64,000 nucleotides of DNA from CAVVMA01 sp963830715 (GCA_963830715.1 CAWHNS010000006.1:1-64000), one strand, 5' to 3'; positions 19,701 to 28,686 are shown, counted from the first letter of the stretch. Notes: a model not told the origin generated them from the letters alone. Program-made: numbers and translations.

Positions 19701-20028
19701 TCAGGCGAGGGCAAGGATCGTGAGATCGGTCAGAGCCGCGACGAGCGCTATTGTCAAAGCCACCCAAATGCGCGGGCCGATGTAGAGGGTCAGAAATGGA
19801 TGGGTCGGAAACGAAAAGGTTTCGGCCGTGCCCGCGATCTTGAACTTGTGCAGGCTCTGAAAGCGTGGATCGATCGCCAGCTTCGCCATATCGCGGCGGC
19901 TGCGATAGCGCGTGTACCCCATGATCGTCCAGCCCGGATCCGGCTCCACATGCCAAGCGTCGACATAGCCGCCAATCTTGCGGGCCGCGAGCGCCGGATG
20001 CCCGCCGTGCAAAATCAGTTGAACGCAT
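19701..20028 (-). CDS. Small conserved protein with C-terminal membrane helix
   Basis: About 105 residues. I recognise no named family. It begins LHGGHPALAARKIGGYVDAW, continues GWTIMGYTRYRSRRDMAKLA with a charged Arg-rich turn, and ends in one helix (RIWVALTIALVAALTDLTIL). The N-terminal half reads like a small alpha/beta (ferredoxin-like, DUF1330-type) module, with the C-terminus as a tail anchor. The frame opens at a TTG at 20,012; an ATG at 20,028 lies one base out of frame (MRSTDFA), so the natural start is probably the ATG with one sequencing error between. It lies 133 nt upstream of the sulfatase start on the same strand. Confidence 0.45.
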
Positions 20029-20060
20029 GAACGAAATTACAGGGCCGCAAACGCGGGGCG

Positions 20061-20957
20061 TCAGTCGCTAAGCTCGTACTCGCGCTCGAAATCCCAGACC
20101 TCAGAAAAGCCCATCAACTCGTTCATCTTTTTCAATCCGGCTCCGCCGAAGAGCGGAATGTCCGCGCCGGCGCTCCCTCCGTGGTCGCGCAGGTATGTGA
20201 ACGCGCGGCTAGTCGCTTCAGCTGCCGCCATCAATCCGAGTGCAGGATAGATCGCGATATCGAAGCCCAGTTCTTTCAGTCGGCTGGCATTGACCAGCGG
20301 AGTGCGCCCACCCTCGACCATATTCGCCATCAGCGGCACGCTGATCGCGCCGCCGATGCGCCCCAACTCCTCCTCGCTCTCGGGAGACTCGACGAAGATC
20401 ACGTCCGCGCCAGCCTTGGCATAGGCCTCGGCGCGCCGAAGCGCTTCGTCGAGGCCGAGCGCCGTGCGCGAATCGGTGCGGGCGACGATCAGCGTTTCGT
20501 CGCTCCGGCGGCTGTCAACGGCAACCCGGATCTTCGCGGCCATCTCGTCCAGCGCAACGACTCGCCGTCCCAAAGTGTGCCCGCATTTCTTGGGAATCTC
20601 CTGGTCCTCGATCTGGATCGCATTTGCACCCGCAGCCTCATAGCCGCGAACCGTGTGCCGCACGTTCAGCAATCCGCCGTACCCCGTGTCGGCGTCGGCG
20701 ATGAGCGGGGTCGAAGTCCTTTCGGCGATCGCACGCACGCGTCCGACCATGTCGGTGTAGGTCGCCAAGCCCGCGTCGGGGAGCCCCAGGTGCGAGGCGG
20801 CGACTCCGTAGCCGGTGACGTAGAGGGCATCGAAGCCGAGCTGATCGGCTATTCGCGCCGAGACCAGGTCGTAGACGCCCGGAGCGAGGATGAACTTCTG
20901 CTGGCCGATCAGGGTCTTCAATGACGATTTCAATGACGGCTTGGCAATTTGCGACAT
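20061..20957 (-). CDS. PEP mutase/isocitrate lyase-superfamily enzyme
   Basis: 298 residues, intact, ATG at 20,957 after GGGAGGTTAAATCG. The TIM-barrel landmarks of the superfamily are clear: KFILAPGVYDLVSARIADQL, ADADTGYGGLLNVRHTVRGY (Mg-binding Asp residues), GANAIQIEDQEIPKKCGHTL (KKCGH active-site loop), TLIVARTDSRTALGLDEAL and AGADVIFVESPESEEEL. Members include methylisocitrate lyase, oxaloacetate decarboxylase and carboxyphosphonoenolpyruvate mutase. The KKCGH motif fits C-C lyases cleaving 2-methylisocitrate-like or dimethylmalate-like acids better than phosphonate mutases. No propionate-cycle or phosphonate genes are adjacent, so the substrate stays open. Confidence 0.8.
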   Translation of the reverse strand: MSQIAKPSLKSSLKTLIGQQKFILAPGVYDLVSARIADQLGFDALYVTGYGVAASHLGLPDAGLATYTDMVGRVRAIAERTSTPLIADADTGYGGLLNVRHTVRGYEAAGANAIQIEDQEIPKKCGHTLGRRVVALDEMAAKIRVAVDSRRSDETLIVARTDSRTALGLDEALRRAEAYAKAGADVIFVESPESEEELGRIGGAISVPLMANMVEGGRTPLVNASRLKELGFDIAIYPALGLMAAAEATSRAFTYLRDHGGSAGADIPLFGGAGLKKMNELMGFSEVWDFEREYELSD

Positions 20958-21262
20958 CGATTTAACCTCCCGGCGACGCCTCAACTCGATTGGTCAGCGG
21001 TGATAGATCGTCCAACTTTCAGCGCCCGTTGGATTTGCGGGTTTTCCTGAATGCTTATCTCGTTGGCGGCCTCGGTCGAGGCCGACGGGTCTGCCATGAT
21101 TAGACCGCTGTCGCCCTCGACGATCGTGATGTTGGATACGTCGCAGAGTAATTGTCAAATGTTGCGCCTGTGGCCGGACGCGATGCTTTCAGCACCGCTG
21201 ACTATCTCGTTGCCGAACCAGTGACGGTTGACGCTAAGAATCTTCGTGGAGGTGTGACTCTG
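20958..21262. other. Intergenic region, no gene supported
   Basis: Divergent spacer between the PEP mutase-family gene and the carboxymuconolactone decarboxylase-like gene. An in-frame extension of the latter back to 21,152 (MSNVAPVAGRDAF) is possible but has no ribosome binding site. No clear promoter or terminator seen. Confidence 0.4.
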
Positions 21263-21877
21263 ATGCCGAGATTGCGACAGGTTTCCCGCAAAGACGCGAA
21301 GGCGAAGGTGGTTCTTCAAGCCTACGACCTGCTGTTCGGTCCCGATCGCGACCCAGTCGCCAATCCCGGCACCGAGACTGGAACGCCGGGCAACTGGTGG
21401 ACGGTGTTTGCGCTGGTGCCCGATGCGCTCGATCACGCGATGCGCGGCTTTCGGTTCTATCAAAGTCCGGATCGCAAACTGAATCCGGTGTTTCGCGAGC
21501 TTGGGCAGACGCGCGCCGGTTGGCTGGTCGGCAGCCAGTTCGTCTTCTCGCAGCACTGCAAGTCCTGCCGCCGAGTTGGGCTCTCCGACGAAAAGGTCGC
21601 GGCGCTCAAGGACTGGCAGGTCGCGGACTGTTTCACCGATGAGGAGCGGGCAGTCCTCGCTTACGTGGACTGTCTGGTCGCACTACGCGGAAGAGTGACC
21701 GACGGAATTTTCGCGAAGCTGAAGTCGTTTCTGTCCGATGAGGAGATCCTCGAGCTTACTTACACGACGTGCATGTACGATATGCACGCTGTGATGACCA
21801 AGGCGCTGCGTCTGGAGTACGACGATCGCGACGATCCAGTAGTCGAGATTCCGGTGCCGGCGGACGCGAAAAAGTAG
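21263..21877 (+). CDS. Carboxymuconolactone decarboxylase/AhpD-like protein
   Basis: 204 residues from the ATG at 21,263, chosen because GGAGG lies 10 nt upstream; an in-frame GTG/ATG series back to 21,152 has no such site. The helical core reads WWTVFALVPDALDHAMRGFR, QTRAGWLVGSQFVFSQHCKS and CRRVGLSDEKVAALKDW. QHCKSC is a CxxC pair as in the AhpD peroxidase/disulfide reductase branch of the family. EERAVLAYVDCLVALRGRVT and EEILELTYTTCMYDMHAVMT complete the two-helix-pair repeat. Plain muconolactone decarboxylases lack the CxxC, so a redox role is more likely. The protein is probably cytoplasmic. Confidence 0.75.
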   Translation: MPRLRQVSRKDAKAKVVLQAYDLLFGPDRDPVANPGTETGTPGNWWTVFALVPDALDHAMRGFRFYQSPDRKLNPVFRELGQTRAGWLVGSQFVFSQHCKSCRRVGLSDEKVAALKDWQVADCFTDEERAVLAYVDCLVALRGRVTDGIFAKLKSFLSDEEILELTYTTCMYDMHAVMTKALRLEYDDRDDPVVEIPVPADAKK

Positions 21878-22250
21878 CCGCAGGACGCGCACTGTCGCAG
21901 CAGGGCGTTCGCGAAAGCGCCCTCACGCGACTCGTACGGTCGCGCGGAATGTATCCCGGGCGCGTACAATCGCAACCCGGCCCGTGCCTGCCCGCTACCG
22001 CCCGATTCGGCCAACGCGCCACGGGGGGCTGCCGCAATCGCCGCAATCGCCGCTCGTGGGGCCTCCTCGGCTAAGCCCGCCCGGTACGCCCGCGACCGGG
22101 AAGGTTTTATGCCGGGATCCAATTTTCGGTAACGACAGTCGTAGGCATGGATATAAATCCCTAATTTCGCGACCATGCATGCGCGACCGCCACGCGGTCG
22201 CGGGCCGGCCGATCCCAGAGATTTGACCGGCCTATCCCGTCCTGATCGAT
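21878..22250. other. Intergenic region, no gene supported
   Basis: Convergent spacer between the CxxC protein gene (rightward) and the hemerythrin gene (leftward). It contains short repeats of CGCAATCGC near 22,035-22,055 and a GC-rich inverted sequence near 22,180-22,205 (GCGACCGCCACGCGGTCGC), a perfect hairpin that could serve as a bidirectional terminator although no T run follows. Confidence 0.4.
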
Positions 22251-22805
22251 TTATCCAAGATAAGTCTGCTTCAGAAAATCCAAAGTTTGGTGGAACTGCT
22301 CGTGCCTGCCTGCTCCGATGCGCTCGATTTCGAGCCGCTCGAATTCCTCCAGCAGCCGCCGCTGGCTGTCGGCCGACAGGCGCGCCTCGGCCATCGGAAA
22401 GAGGACATTGTTTTCCTTGAAGATGTGAGCATTCAAAAGCGTGCTGTACTCTCGCGCGCTCGCAGTCACCGCGGCCGCGGCGGCGCGATCGCCCGAGCGG
22501 TGTTTTTGCCACGCGGCGGCCAGTTGCCGGACGAGGGCGCGGCCGTGCTCATGCTCGCTCAACATCACGCCGAGCGGCCCGCCGGCCTTGGGGATGCCGG
22601 CCGCTTCGAGGGCGGGAAAGAGAAATTGCTCCTCCTTCCCGTGGTGGCATTGGTCGGCGAAGACCTGGATGAACTCCAGCACTTGGCCGAAATGCTCCGG
22701 ATTGACCTCTTCGCCATTGGCCAGCCGCTGGCATAATTTCTCGAGAATTGAGAGGACCAGCGTTATCGCTTCGTGCTCGTGCCGCAATTGCTCGGTCGCT
22801 GTCAT
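22251..22805 (-). CDS. Hemerythrin-domain protein
   Basis: 184 residues from the ATG at 22,805 after AAGGAGAACG. A single four-helix hemerythrin domain is seen: TEQLRHEHEAITLVLSILEK (first His ligand region), FADQCHHGKEEQFLFPALEA (HxxxE ligands), MLSEHEHGRALVRQLAAAW (His ligand) and YSTLLNAHIFKENNVLFPMA (HxxxEN). These match the non-heme di-iron ligand pattern for bacterial hemerythrins, which bind O2 or NO or sense redox state in the cytoplasm. The C-terminal extra helix (RRLLEEFERLEIERIGAGRH) is common. It stands alone between the fucosidase and a convergent gene, so its partner is unknown. Confidence 0.85.
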   Translation of the reverse strand: MTATEQLRHEHEAITLVLSILEKLCQRLANGEEVNPEHFGQVLEFIQVFADQCHHGKEEQFLFPALEAAGIPKAGGPLGVMLSEHEHGRALVRQLAAAWQKHRSGDRAAAAAVTASAREYSTLLNAHIFKENNVLFPMAEARLSADSQRRLLEEFERLEIERIGAGRHEQFHQTLDFLKQTYLG

Positions 22806-22991
22806 GGCGCGTTCTCCTTGTCTGGGCGTGGTGGTCGTCTCAACCAGAGCGTCTTCGTTACGGAAGGGGCGGATCGGCCCCGGCCTCGTCGAGTACCTGG
22901 GGTGTACCGCATCGTCTGACCCCGACTTCCCCCTGCCAATGCACTGGCGCAGCAAGAAGTCTGCCCCCCAGGGCCAACGGCGCTGCATCCG

Positions 22992-24389
22992 TCATGTCGG
23001 GATCGACATCCTAAGAGCGTGGGCGGGGCGATCGGGAAGCGGCGCAGGAAGGCGGACGATCAGATCATCGCCACTCTGGCGCCATTTCAGGCGCTGGTCG
23101 CTGCCGAGCAAGCGCAACTCGACGCCGGCCACCGCGCGCAAGCTCCGAATGCGAACCTCGACTTCGCGGGGGGTGTCTAGCAGCAGCACGTACAGCGCGT
23201 TTTCCTTCCGGGTGAAGCGGACCGGGATTCCCTCCGAGGTCGTTGACTCGGCGCGACTCCAGGGACGGGTGCCCCGGATCGCCTCGCCGTTCACGTCCAG
23301 CCAAGCGCCGAGCTCGACTAGGCACTTGCGCTGTAGCTCGTGAATGCTGCCGTCCGCCCGTGGGCCAACGTTGAGCAAGAGGTTGCCGTTCTTGCTCACG
23401 ATGTTGACCAACATACGGATGACCGCCTCTGCCGAGAGATAGCTATGTTCGTCGTCGGCTTGGTTGTAACCGAAGGAGTTGCTGATCCCGCGACAGGTCT
23501 CCCACTTCTCCGCCTGGATCTCGTCGAAGGAGGTGTACTCGGGCGTGACGAAGTCGTAGTGAATGCCGGGCGGCTGCAGGCCCGGACGTCGCGGCGGGGT
23601 AAAGTGTGTGGCGAAACGATCGTTGATCACGCCGTCTTGCACGCGATTGTAGTAGTAGGAAAAGAGTTCCAGTGTGTTGGCGCCGGGCGGATACATGATG
23701 TCGCCCCACATCACCGACGGCCGATAACGATCGATGATCTCGCGCCAGTGCGCATTCGCGTATTCGACGTACTCCGGCCCGTCGAGGATCGTGGAGTACA
23801 CCTTCTCGGGCGCGTCGATGCGTTGCGGGTTCAGCAGCCAGTCCATGCCACCGCTATAGTAGAGTCCGGCGTGCAGACCCCGCGCCCGCGCAGCCGCCAC
23901 GAATTCACCTACCAGATCGCGTCTCGATTGGTATCCCGGGCGCGCCAGATTACCGACCTGACTCGGCCACAGCAGATAGCCGTCGGTGTGCTTGGCTGTC
24001 AGAACGACGTATCCTGCACCCGCCTTGTGAAATAGCTGAGCCCAGTCGTCCGGCACCCATTTCCGTGCCTCGCTCTCGAAGATGGGCTGGAAGTCTTCGT
24101 AGACGAAGTGCTTACCGAAGGTGCGATCATGGTACGCGCGGGTGGGCCCATCGTCGAACTTCAACGTGTTGAGGTACCACTCCGCGTATGGGTTCTCGCG
24201 GAAATACCTCTCGAAGCCGCCCTCGGCGATGATACTAAAGGGATCTTTTCGAGAGGCCGCCCAGCCCGGTACGGAGTACAGGCCCCAGTGCACGAAGATC
24301 CCGAGCTTCGCGTTCTGATACCAGTCCGGCAGCGGATGTCGCCGAACCGATTCGAGCGTCGGTTCGTAATGCTGCGGCGCCGGTACCAT
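22992..24389 (-). CDS. Alpha-L-fucosidase, GH29 family
   Basis: About 465 residues. Family features in order: LPDWYQNAKLGIFVHWGLYS near the N-terminus, KWVPDDWAQLFHKAGAGYVV, LTAKHTDGYLLWPSQVG, LHAGLYYSGGMDWLLN, and RYRPSVMWGDIMYPPG, where the Asp of MWGD fits the catalytic nucleophile. Then GNLLLNVGPRADGSIHELQR and a C-terminal beta-sandwich (ALYVLLLDTPREVEVRIRSL). It hydrolyses alpha-L-fucosyl bonds with retention. No signal peptide is evident from the start used. The ATG at 24,389 (MVPAPQHYEP) fits the usual family start; in-frame ATGs at 24,407 and 24,410 and further up give implausible leaders. No sulfatase-fucosidase operon exists, but the sulfatase lies 3.4 kb downstream on the same strand. 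Confidence 0.88.
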   Translation of the reverse strand: MVPAPQHYEPTLESVRRHPLPDWYQNAKLGIFVHWGLYSVPGWAASRKDPFSIIAEGGFERYFRENPYAEWYLNTLKFDDGPTRAYHDRTFGKHFVYEDFQPIFESEARKWVPDDWAQLFHKAGAGYVVLTAKHTDGYLLWPSQVGNLARPGYQSRRDLVGEFVAAARARGLHAGLYYSGGMDWLLNPQRIDAPEKVYSTILDGPEYVEYANAHWREIIDRYRPSVMWGDIMYPPGANTLELFSYYYNRVQDGVINDRFATHFTPPRRPGLQPPGIHYDFVTPEYTSFDEIQAEKWETCRGISNSFGYNQADDEHSYLSAEAVIRMLVNIVSKNGNLLLNVGPRADGSIHELQRKCLVELGAWLDVNGEAIRGTRPWSRAESTTSEGIPVRFTRKENALYVLLLDTPREVEVRIRSLRAVAGVELRLLGSDQRLKWRQSGDDLIVRLPAPLPDRPAHALRMSIPT

Positions 24390-24790
24390 ACGCAACCAGC
24401 CTTTCATCATGGGTCCGGCAGTTTCAAGTCCGCACATGCCTGGCCGCAACCAAGCTACGCAAAACAGCGTGAAAGAGTGGAGGCCGGGGAATCGAACTCG
24501 ATGGCGGGGCTGTGGCAGCAGGTGCGGCGCCACCTCTGTCGGGACAGGTTCGCGCCGTCCCCAGCGATTCGTGTGCTGTATGTGCGCCAGATTGTTCATT
24601 AGTGCGACATCGCGTCGCTGTCGATCTTTGCCAGAGAACCGAGGCCGCTCTTCCGTACACCAGAATTTATTGCGTGGTTCAGCTGAAGCAGTCCGGGTGC
24701 AAACCGCCGTCCAGTCCTTTCAGAAATCTTTGAACCAACCAGCCAGTTCGGTGTAGGCACGGTATGCTGATTGTTCTTGTGACCGAGTTA
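24390..24790. other. Intergenic region, no gene supported
   Basis: This stretch separates the fucosidase from the mobile-element remnants. The fucosidase frame stays open to 24,599 but its extra residues do not look like protein. I see no promoter, RNA gene or repeat. Confidence 0.4.
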
Positions 24791-24907
24791 AAGCTGCGAC
24801 ATGGGCGGCTGCTTTGTTGACCTCGGGTCTCCGATCGATTTTGCTCTCGCCTGCAGTTCGGGAGGTTCTGCTGCTAGCCGATGGAGACGTCGCCGGGGAA
24901 CGCACGG
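24791..24907 (+). pseudogene. Toprim primase fragment (mobile-element remnant)
   Basis: One frame reads KAATWAAALLTSGLRSILLS followed by PAVREVLLLADGDVAGERTA. The second part carries the toprim D-G-D signature as found in plasmid- and phage-type primases of the Toprim_3/DNA primase-helicase group. Only about 40 residues survive, with no start and no upstream zinc or helicase parts. Immediately after the ARDA residues, in a different frame, a tyrosine-recombinase C-terminus begins, so an internal deletion appears to have joined two genes of one element. Confidence 0.5.
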
Positions 24908-25189
24908 CGCGCGATGCATTCCTTGCGGCACAGCTTCGCCAGCGCGCTCCTGATGAGCGGCACGCCGATAACGGAAGTACAGCATCTCTTGGGTCATAGC
25001 TCGCCCATACCGACGTTGAAGGTGTACGCTCATTTCCTGCCCTGGGATGAAACCCGCGGGACGGATGCGCTGGCGAAGGCGATCCTTGCCCCTCTGCGCG
25101 ATGGACACGCCCGGCCTTCCGTGAAAAAGTGGGCACCGAGTGGGCACTCGGCGATGGGCACGAACGGTGGGAATCGCGTAAGTGCTTAG
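24908..25189 (+). pseudogene. Tyrosine recombinase (integrase), C-terminal remnant
   Basis: The frame contains HSLRHSFASALLMSGTPITE, VQHLLGHSSPIPTLKVYAHF and a basic tail. It holds the HxxR, the LLGH His and the nucleophile Tyr (KVYAHF) of the tyrosine recombinase catalytic domain, but the N-terminal DNA-binding domain and first catalytic Arg are missing. An ORF is open from 24,881, but its first residues are toprim sequence read out of frame. The fragment ends 12 nt before a tRNA-Ser gene, the classical neighbourhood of an integrated element. It cannot be active. It marks a decayed prophage, plasmid or integrative element. Confidence 0.7.
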
Positions 25190-25201
25190 AAAATAAAGCG
25201 C

Positions 25202-25293
<92 letters not shown>

Positions 25294-25707
25294 GCGGGTC
25301 TTGCGTGTTTCCCATCTCTGAAGAACTGCCCACAATCCCTGCGAATGCGGGCATTCATGCCGACAAAAGGGGACCGGAAAACGGCTAGTCGGCTCATCAT
25401 GCGCACCGCCGAGATTCGCTATGCGCACGCTTCTGTGCTCGTGCAGATAGCTTGCGATGGTAGAAAGGCGAGCGGATACATCTCGAACACTGGAGACGAT
25501 GGAATGACGACGACGTCCCGGGGTTGCGGCACCCCCGGAACATCCCGCGCTCGCCTTTGACGAGGCCGCGGCAAAGGACCTCGCCGACATGGAAGAGGAA
25601 GCCCGCGCGGTCATCAACACGGCGCAGAACTTGTGAACAAATTGTCGTGACGCCTCGACGTCCGGGTGACAGAACGCACAGCCGACCCTGCCAACCCCGC
25701 GCGAGCG
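25294..25707. other. Intergenic region, no convincing gene
   Basis: Convergent spacer between tRNA-Ser and the multiheme cytochrome gene. A short open stretch near 25,530-25,638 (HPALAFDEAAAKDLADMEEE, ending INTAQNL) has protein-like composition but lacks a start in frame and may be another element scrap. No repeat of the tRNA 3' end that would mark an attachment site was found by eye on either side. Confidence 0.4.
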
Positions 25708-27240
25708 CTATCCCATGCCGCCGCCGCTATGACAAGAATCGCACGGAACATTCCTCAGCGCGTTTAGGTCAATCGGATGCCTAAATGGTTCGTTCGGTGT
25801 CGAGGGCAGCAGCTTACCGCTGGCCGTGTCGTTCAGAATAGTATGGCAGGTGTCGCAGGCGTTGCTTACGGCACGACCGTCAGGGCTTACATGATTACCG
25901 TCATGACAGCGAAAGCATCCCTTATTATAAAGATGACCGATATTATCGGGATGAATCCGCCAATTGGCTCTCATGTAAGGAAAGATGTTATTCTGATAGA
26001 TAAGCTGGACGGCGGCTATCGCTTGCTTAATCTGGGTCTCATTTGCCGCGTATATTCGGGGATACTCATTCTCATAGAAATTCGCGATGCTCGTCGCGAT
26101 TCCCTCGATTGCCGCCTCCGTCGAAGGGTAGGATCGGGTCAGGGCCGTCACTGCTTCCTTCTTCAAATAGGGCAATGACCGGTCAAGATTGCCCGAGACG
26201 AACGCCTGATCAACCGCCGCGTCGGGTGGCCGGAACTCGTGCGCCGGCCGATCGTGACACGTCACGCAATCCATCGCTTGCATCGGCATCGCGGCTATCT
26301 GTTTGTCACTCAGATTCACTCCGGTCTTGGTATAAGTTGTGATTTGGCCGTTTGCCGCTCTAACCTTTACCCACGGAATGTCCTGATTCTGCTTCTCGGT
26401 CGATCTGAACCACACCTGATTGGCAATATTCATATGCCAATGAATGCCGGCCGCGCTTCCGAGCTTAACGTTCCCACCGCCGGTCTTGATCAGCATCTGG
26501 ATCTGGGTCGGCGTGTTATTTTCGTCATATCCGATGTGAGTGAAGAGCTTCAGTTGCTCTCCGTAAAATTTCTGCGGCCAATGGCACCGTTCGCAGGCCT
26601 CACGCACAGGCCGCAGGTCACGAATGGGGGTCGTGATCGGTCTTGGGTACTTGTCGGAAAGTACGGCGTAAACCTGGTAGACGCCGGAGAGTTTGGATTG
26701 AACGTACCAGGCCGCTCCAGGGCCTACATGGCACGCGACACAAGAAACGCGCGCATGCGGTGAGTCCTGGTAAGCCGTGTACTCAGGCTTCATCACCGTG
26801 TGGCAGGTCGGCCCGCAGAAGGTCACGGTATCGGTGAATTGATAAGCCTTATAAGTCGCGGTCGCGCTGGCAGCGAGAAAGAGCACAAACGCTCCGACTA
26901 TGATCGCAAGCGCCTGCTGGCCTCCGCGGGTATTCAGATCGAGTCTGGGATATCGTGAGATGCTCGGCTCATAGGTTCGCCGCCGCCGCCTCTCGCGTAG
27001 CATCCCGAGGGGAATGAGCAGGAGAGCGAACAGGGCTACCACCGGAAAGATCAGGTAGGCGAGAATTCCCAGATACGGATTCTGAAGCCCGAAAAGACTC
27101 AGAAGCACAAGGAAGAGCAAGTTGGCGAAGATGAAGGCCGCGATTCCGAGCCCTGCCAGGCTTACCGCGTTATGGATCAAGCTCGGCATTCGGCCTTCGC
27201 TCGCTCGATTCTCCGGAAGCTTCGGCTCTTTGGGACTCAT
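25708..27240 (-). CDS. Heptaheme cytochrome c with NapC/NirT-type membrane anchor
   Basis: 510 residues, intact, ATG at 27,240 after AAGGTGGT. Three hydrophobic helices lie at about 24-50, 55-80 and 108-128. Seven heme sites follow: CGPTCH at 142 (a CX3CH form), CVACH 167, CERCH 216, CVTCH 325, CFRCH 442, CDTCH 462 and CDSCH 500. The segment FCGPTCHTVMKPEYTAYQDS then PHARVSCVACHVG is typical of NapC/NirT-like quinol-linked cytochromes. The product should sit in the inner membrane with its hemes in the periplasm. It is the last gene of the hydrogenase locus, 119 nt after the small cytochrome c. Inference: it passes electrons between hydrogenase or quinone and another periplasmic acceptor. Confidence 0.88.
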   Translation of the reverse strand: MSPKEPKLPENRASEGRMPSLIHNAVSLAGLGIAAFIFANLLFLVLLSLFGLQNPYLGILAYLIFPVVALFALLLIPLGMLRERRRRRTYEPSISRYPRLDLNTRGGQQALAIIVGAFVLFLAASATATYKAYQFTDTVTFCGPTCHTVMKPEYTAYQDSPHARVSCVACHVGPGAAWYVQSKLSGVYQVYAVLSDKYPRPITTPIRDLRPVREACERCHWPQKFYGEQLKLFTHIGYDENNTPTQIQMLIKTGGGNVKLGSAAGIHWHMNIANQVWFRSTEKQNQDIPWVKVRAANGQITTYTKTGVNLSDKQIAAMPMQAMDCVTCHDRPAHEFRPPDAAVDQAFVSGNLDRSLPYLKKEAVTALTRSYPSTEAAIEGIATSIANFYENEYPRIYAANETQIKQAIAAVQLIYQNNIFPYMRANWRIHPDNIGHLYNKGCFRCHDGNHVSPDGRAVSNACDTCHTILNDTASGKLLPSTPNEPFRHPIDLNALRNVPCDSCHSGGGMG

Positions 27241-27359
27241 ACCACCTTAACCATCTCCTCCCGCATCAATGCGAGGCAGCGCGAGCTGTCGAGAAAGCTT
27301 GCGACGCCTTTCGTGCCTGCCCTTCGGGATTGTTTCAGCCTCTGGCGTGCTCGCGCACT

Positions 27360-27746
27360 TTACGAACCCAGATGCTTCAGGTAGTCCACCAAGGCTTTGA
27401 CCTGATCGCCGGTAAGACTGGGAAATGCTGGCATGATAGGCGACTCGCCGACCGCCGGCCCTCCTCCCGTGATTGACTTGGCAATCCGGTCATCGCTCTT
27501 GCCTTTCAGCGAGACCGCAAACGGCGGAGGTTTGGGATTCAAATACTGGCCCGCGGGTCCGTCTCCCTTGCCCTTTGCGCCGTGACAGGAGGCGCACTGC
27601 TGGCTGTAGATCTCCGCCGCTCCCTGCGCGCACAGGGGACTTACCGCGAAGAGCAGACTGGCCGCCATCAGCACTACGGCCGCGGCGGTCGAAGTCTTTG
27701 ATCGGTCGCGCTCTGTTCCAACGCCCAATGGATCAAGATGATTCAT
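27360..27746 (-). CDS. Monoheme cytochrome c (class I-like)
   Basis: 128 residues from the ATG at 27,746, selected for the GAGGAG site 5 nt upstream; the same frame is open to 27,803. A signal peptide (AAAVVLMAASLLFAVSPLCA) leads into GAAEIYSQQCASCHGAKGKG with the single CASCH heme site. The axial Met is in PIMPAFPSLTGDQVKALVDY, and the C-terminus is LKHLGS. It is a typical soluble periplasmic electron carrier. Position between hypB (170 nt) and the heptaheme gene suggests a shuttle for hydrogenase-derived electrons. Confidence 0.88.
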   Translation of the reverse strand: MNHLDPLGVGTERDRSKTSTAAAVVLMAASLLFAVSPLCAQGAAEIYSQQCASCHGAKGKGDGPAGQYLNPKPPPFAVSLKGKSDDRIAKSITGGGPAVGESPIMPAFPSLTGDQVKALVDYLKHLGS

Positions 27747-27915
27747 GGATCTCCTCGGCTTCCTTATGCATCTGGAACGGACTAAGCCCGCATGGTGCTT
27801 CATGGCCTTTCGATCGGCTCCTTTGTGAGAGTTAGAACCTTAATATTGCACATTCAAATTCTCGCCAAAGTTGCTGAAATAGTTGCTGCGCTCACGTTCG
27901 TCCCCTTGTATTCGA

Positions 27916-28686
27916 TCAGTGCCCGCGGCAATTCGGCAAATCGCTGCCGAGAGTGCGATGGTGGTCCTGGTTTGCATCGTAAGATTGATCGCCGCGCAGG
28001 TCCGCCAGTCCGCTGCCGAGCCACGATAGCCATTCCTGCATTCCGTGGTTATTGCGTGCCGAAAGCACCAGCAGGCGCAACCGGGGCATCACCTTGGCGA
28101 GAGCGTCCTCGAATGATTGCACGCGCACGTCCGGCAAATGCGGCAGCAGATCGGCCTTGGTCAACACCACGAGGTCTGCACCCCGAAACATCGCCGGATA
28201 CTTGAGCGGCTTGTCTTCGCCTTCCGTCACCGCCAGCGCGACTACATTCACCTGCTGACCCAGGTCGTACACCGCGGGGCACACGAGATTGCCGACATTT
28301 TCGATGAAAAGCACGTCTCGATCCTGCCAAGCGATTTCATGGAGCCCTCGATGCACCATCGCAGCGTCGAGATGGCACGCTGACCCGGTCGTGATAGTGG
28401 CGGCCGGGATGCCGGCCGCGCGCAGGCGCTCGCCATCGTGGTCGGTGGCGAGATCGCCGCTGAGCGCCGAAATCTTAATGCCACGCGGACCGAGAGCGCG
28501 CGCGGTCGCTTCGATGAGGGCTGTCTTACCCGAGCCAGGCGAGCCCATGAGATTTATCGCGAACACCCGGGCTGCGGCGAAATGCTCGCGGTTGTGACGT
28601 GCTTCATCGTCATTCTTCTTGAGAATCCGCTCATTAAGCTCCACGGTGACGACTCGTTCGTCACCGCAGCCGCAGGTCTGGCACAT
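27916..28686 (-). CDS. hypB: Hydrogenase nickel incorporation GTPase HypB
   Basis: 256 residues. The N-terminus MCQTCGCGDE carries the CxxCGC high-affinity nickel site of the E. coli type; the His-rich stretch of storage-type HypB is absent. The GTPase domain has NLMGSPGSGKTALIEATARA (P-loop), SGDLATDHDGERLRAAG, TGSACHLDAAMVHRGLHEI (metal-site Cys-His), LFIENVGNLVCPAVYDLGQ and VLTKADLLPHLPD (NKxD-like TKAD). HypB loads Ni into the hydrogenase large subunit together with HypA. Its ATG overlaps the hypA stop (TGATG), so translation is coupled. Complete and intact, and the only HypB here. Confidence 0.95.
   Translation of the reverse strand: MCQTCGCGDERVVTVELNERILKKNDDEARHNREHFAAARVFAINLMGSPGSGKTALIEATARALGPRGIKISALSGDLATDHDGERLRAAGIPAATITTGSACHLDAAMVHRGLHEIAWQDRDVLFIENVGNLVCPAVYDLGQQVNVVALAVTEGEDKPLKYPAMFRGADLVVLTKADLLPHLPDVRVQSFEDALAKVMPRLRLLVLSARNNHGMQEWLSWLGSGLADLRGDQSYDANQDHHRTLGSDLPNCRGH

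Noticed and set aside
22170..22210. GC-rich hairpin as a small RNA or riboswitch
   Set aside because: It is a simple perfect stem between two convergent genes; no conserved riboswitch core or promoter was visible.
24480..24530. GGGAATCGAACTCGAT, resembling a complement of a tRNA T loop
   Set aside because: No matching acceptor, D or anticodon stems can be folded around it.
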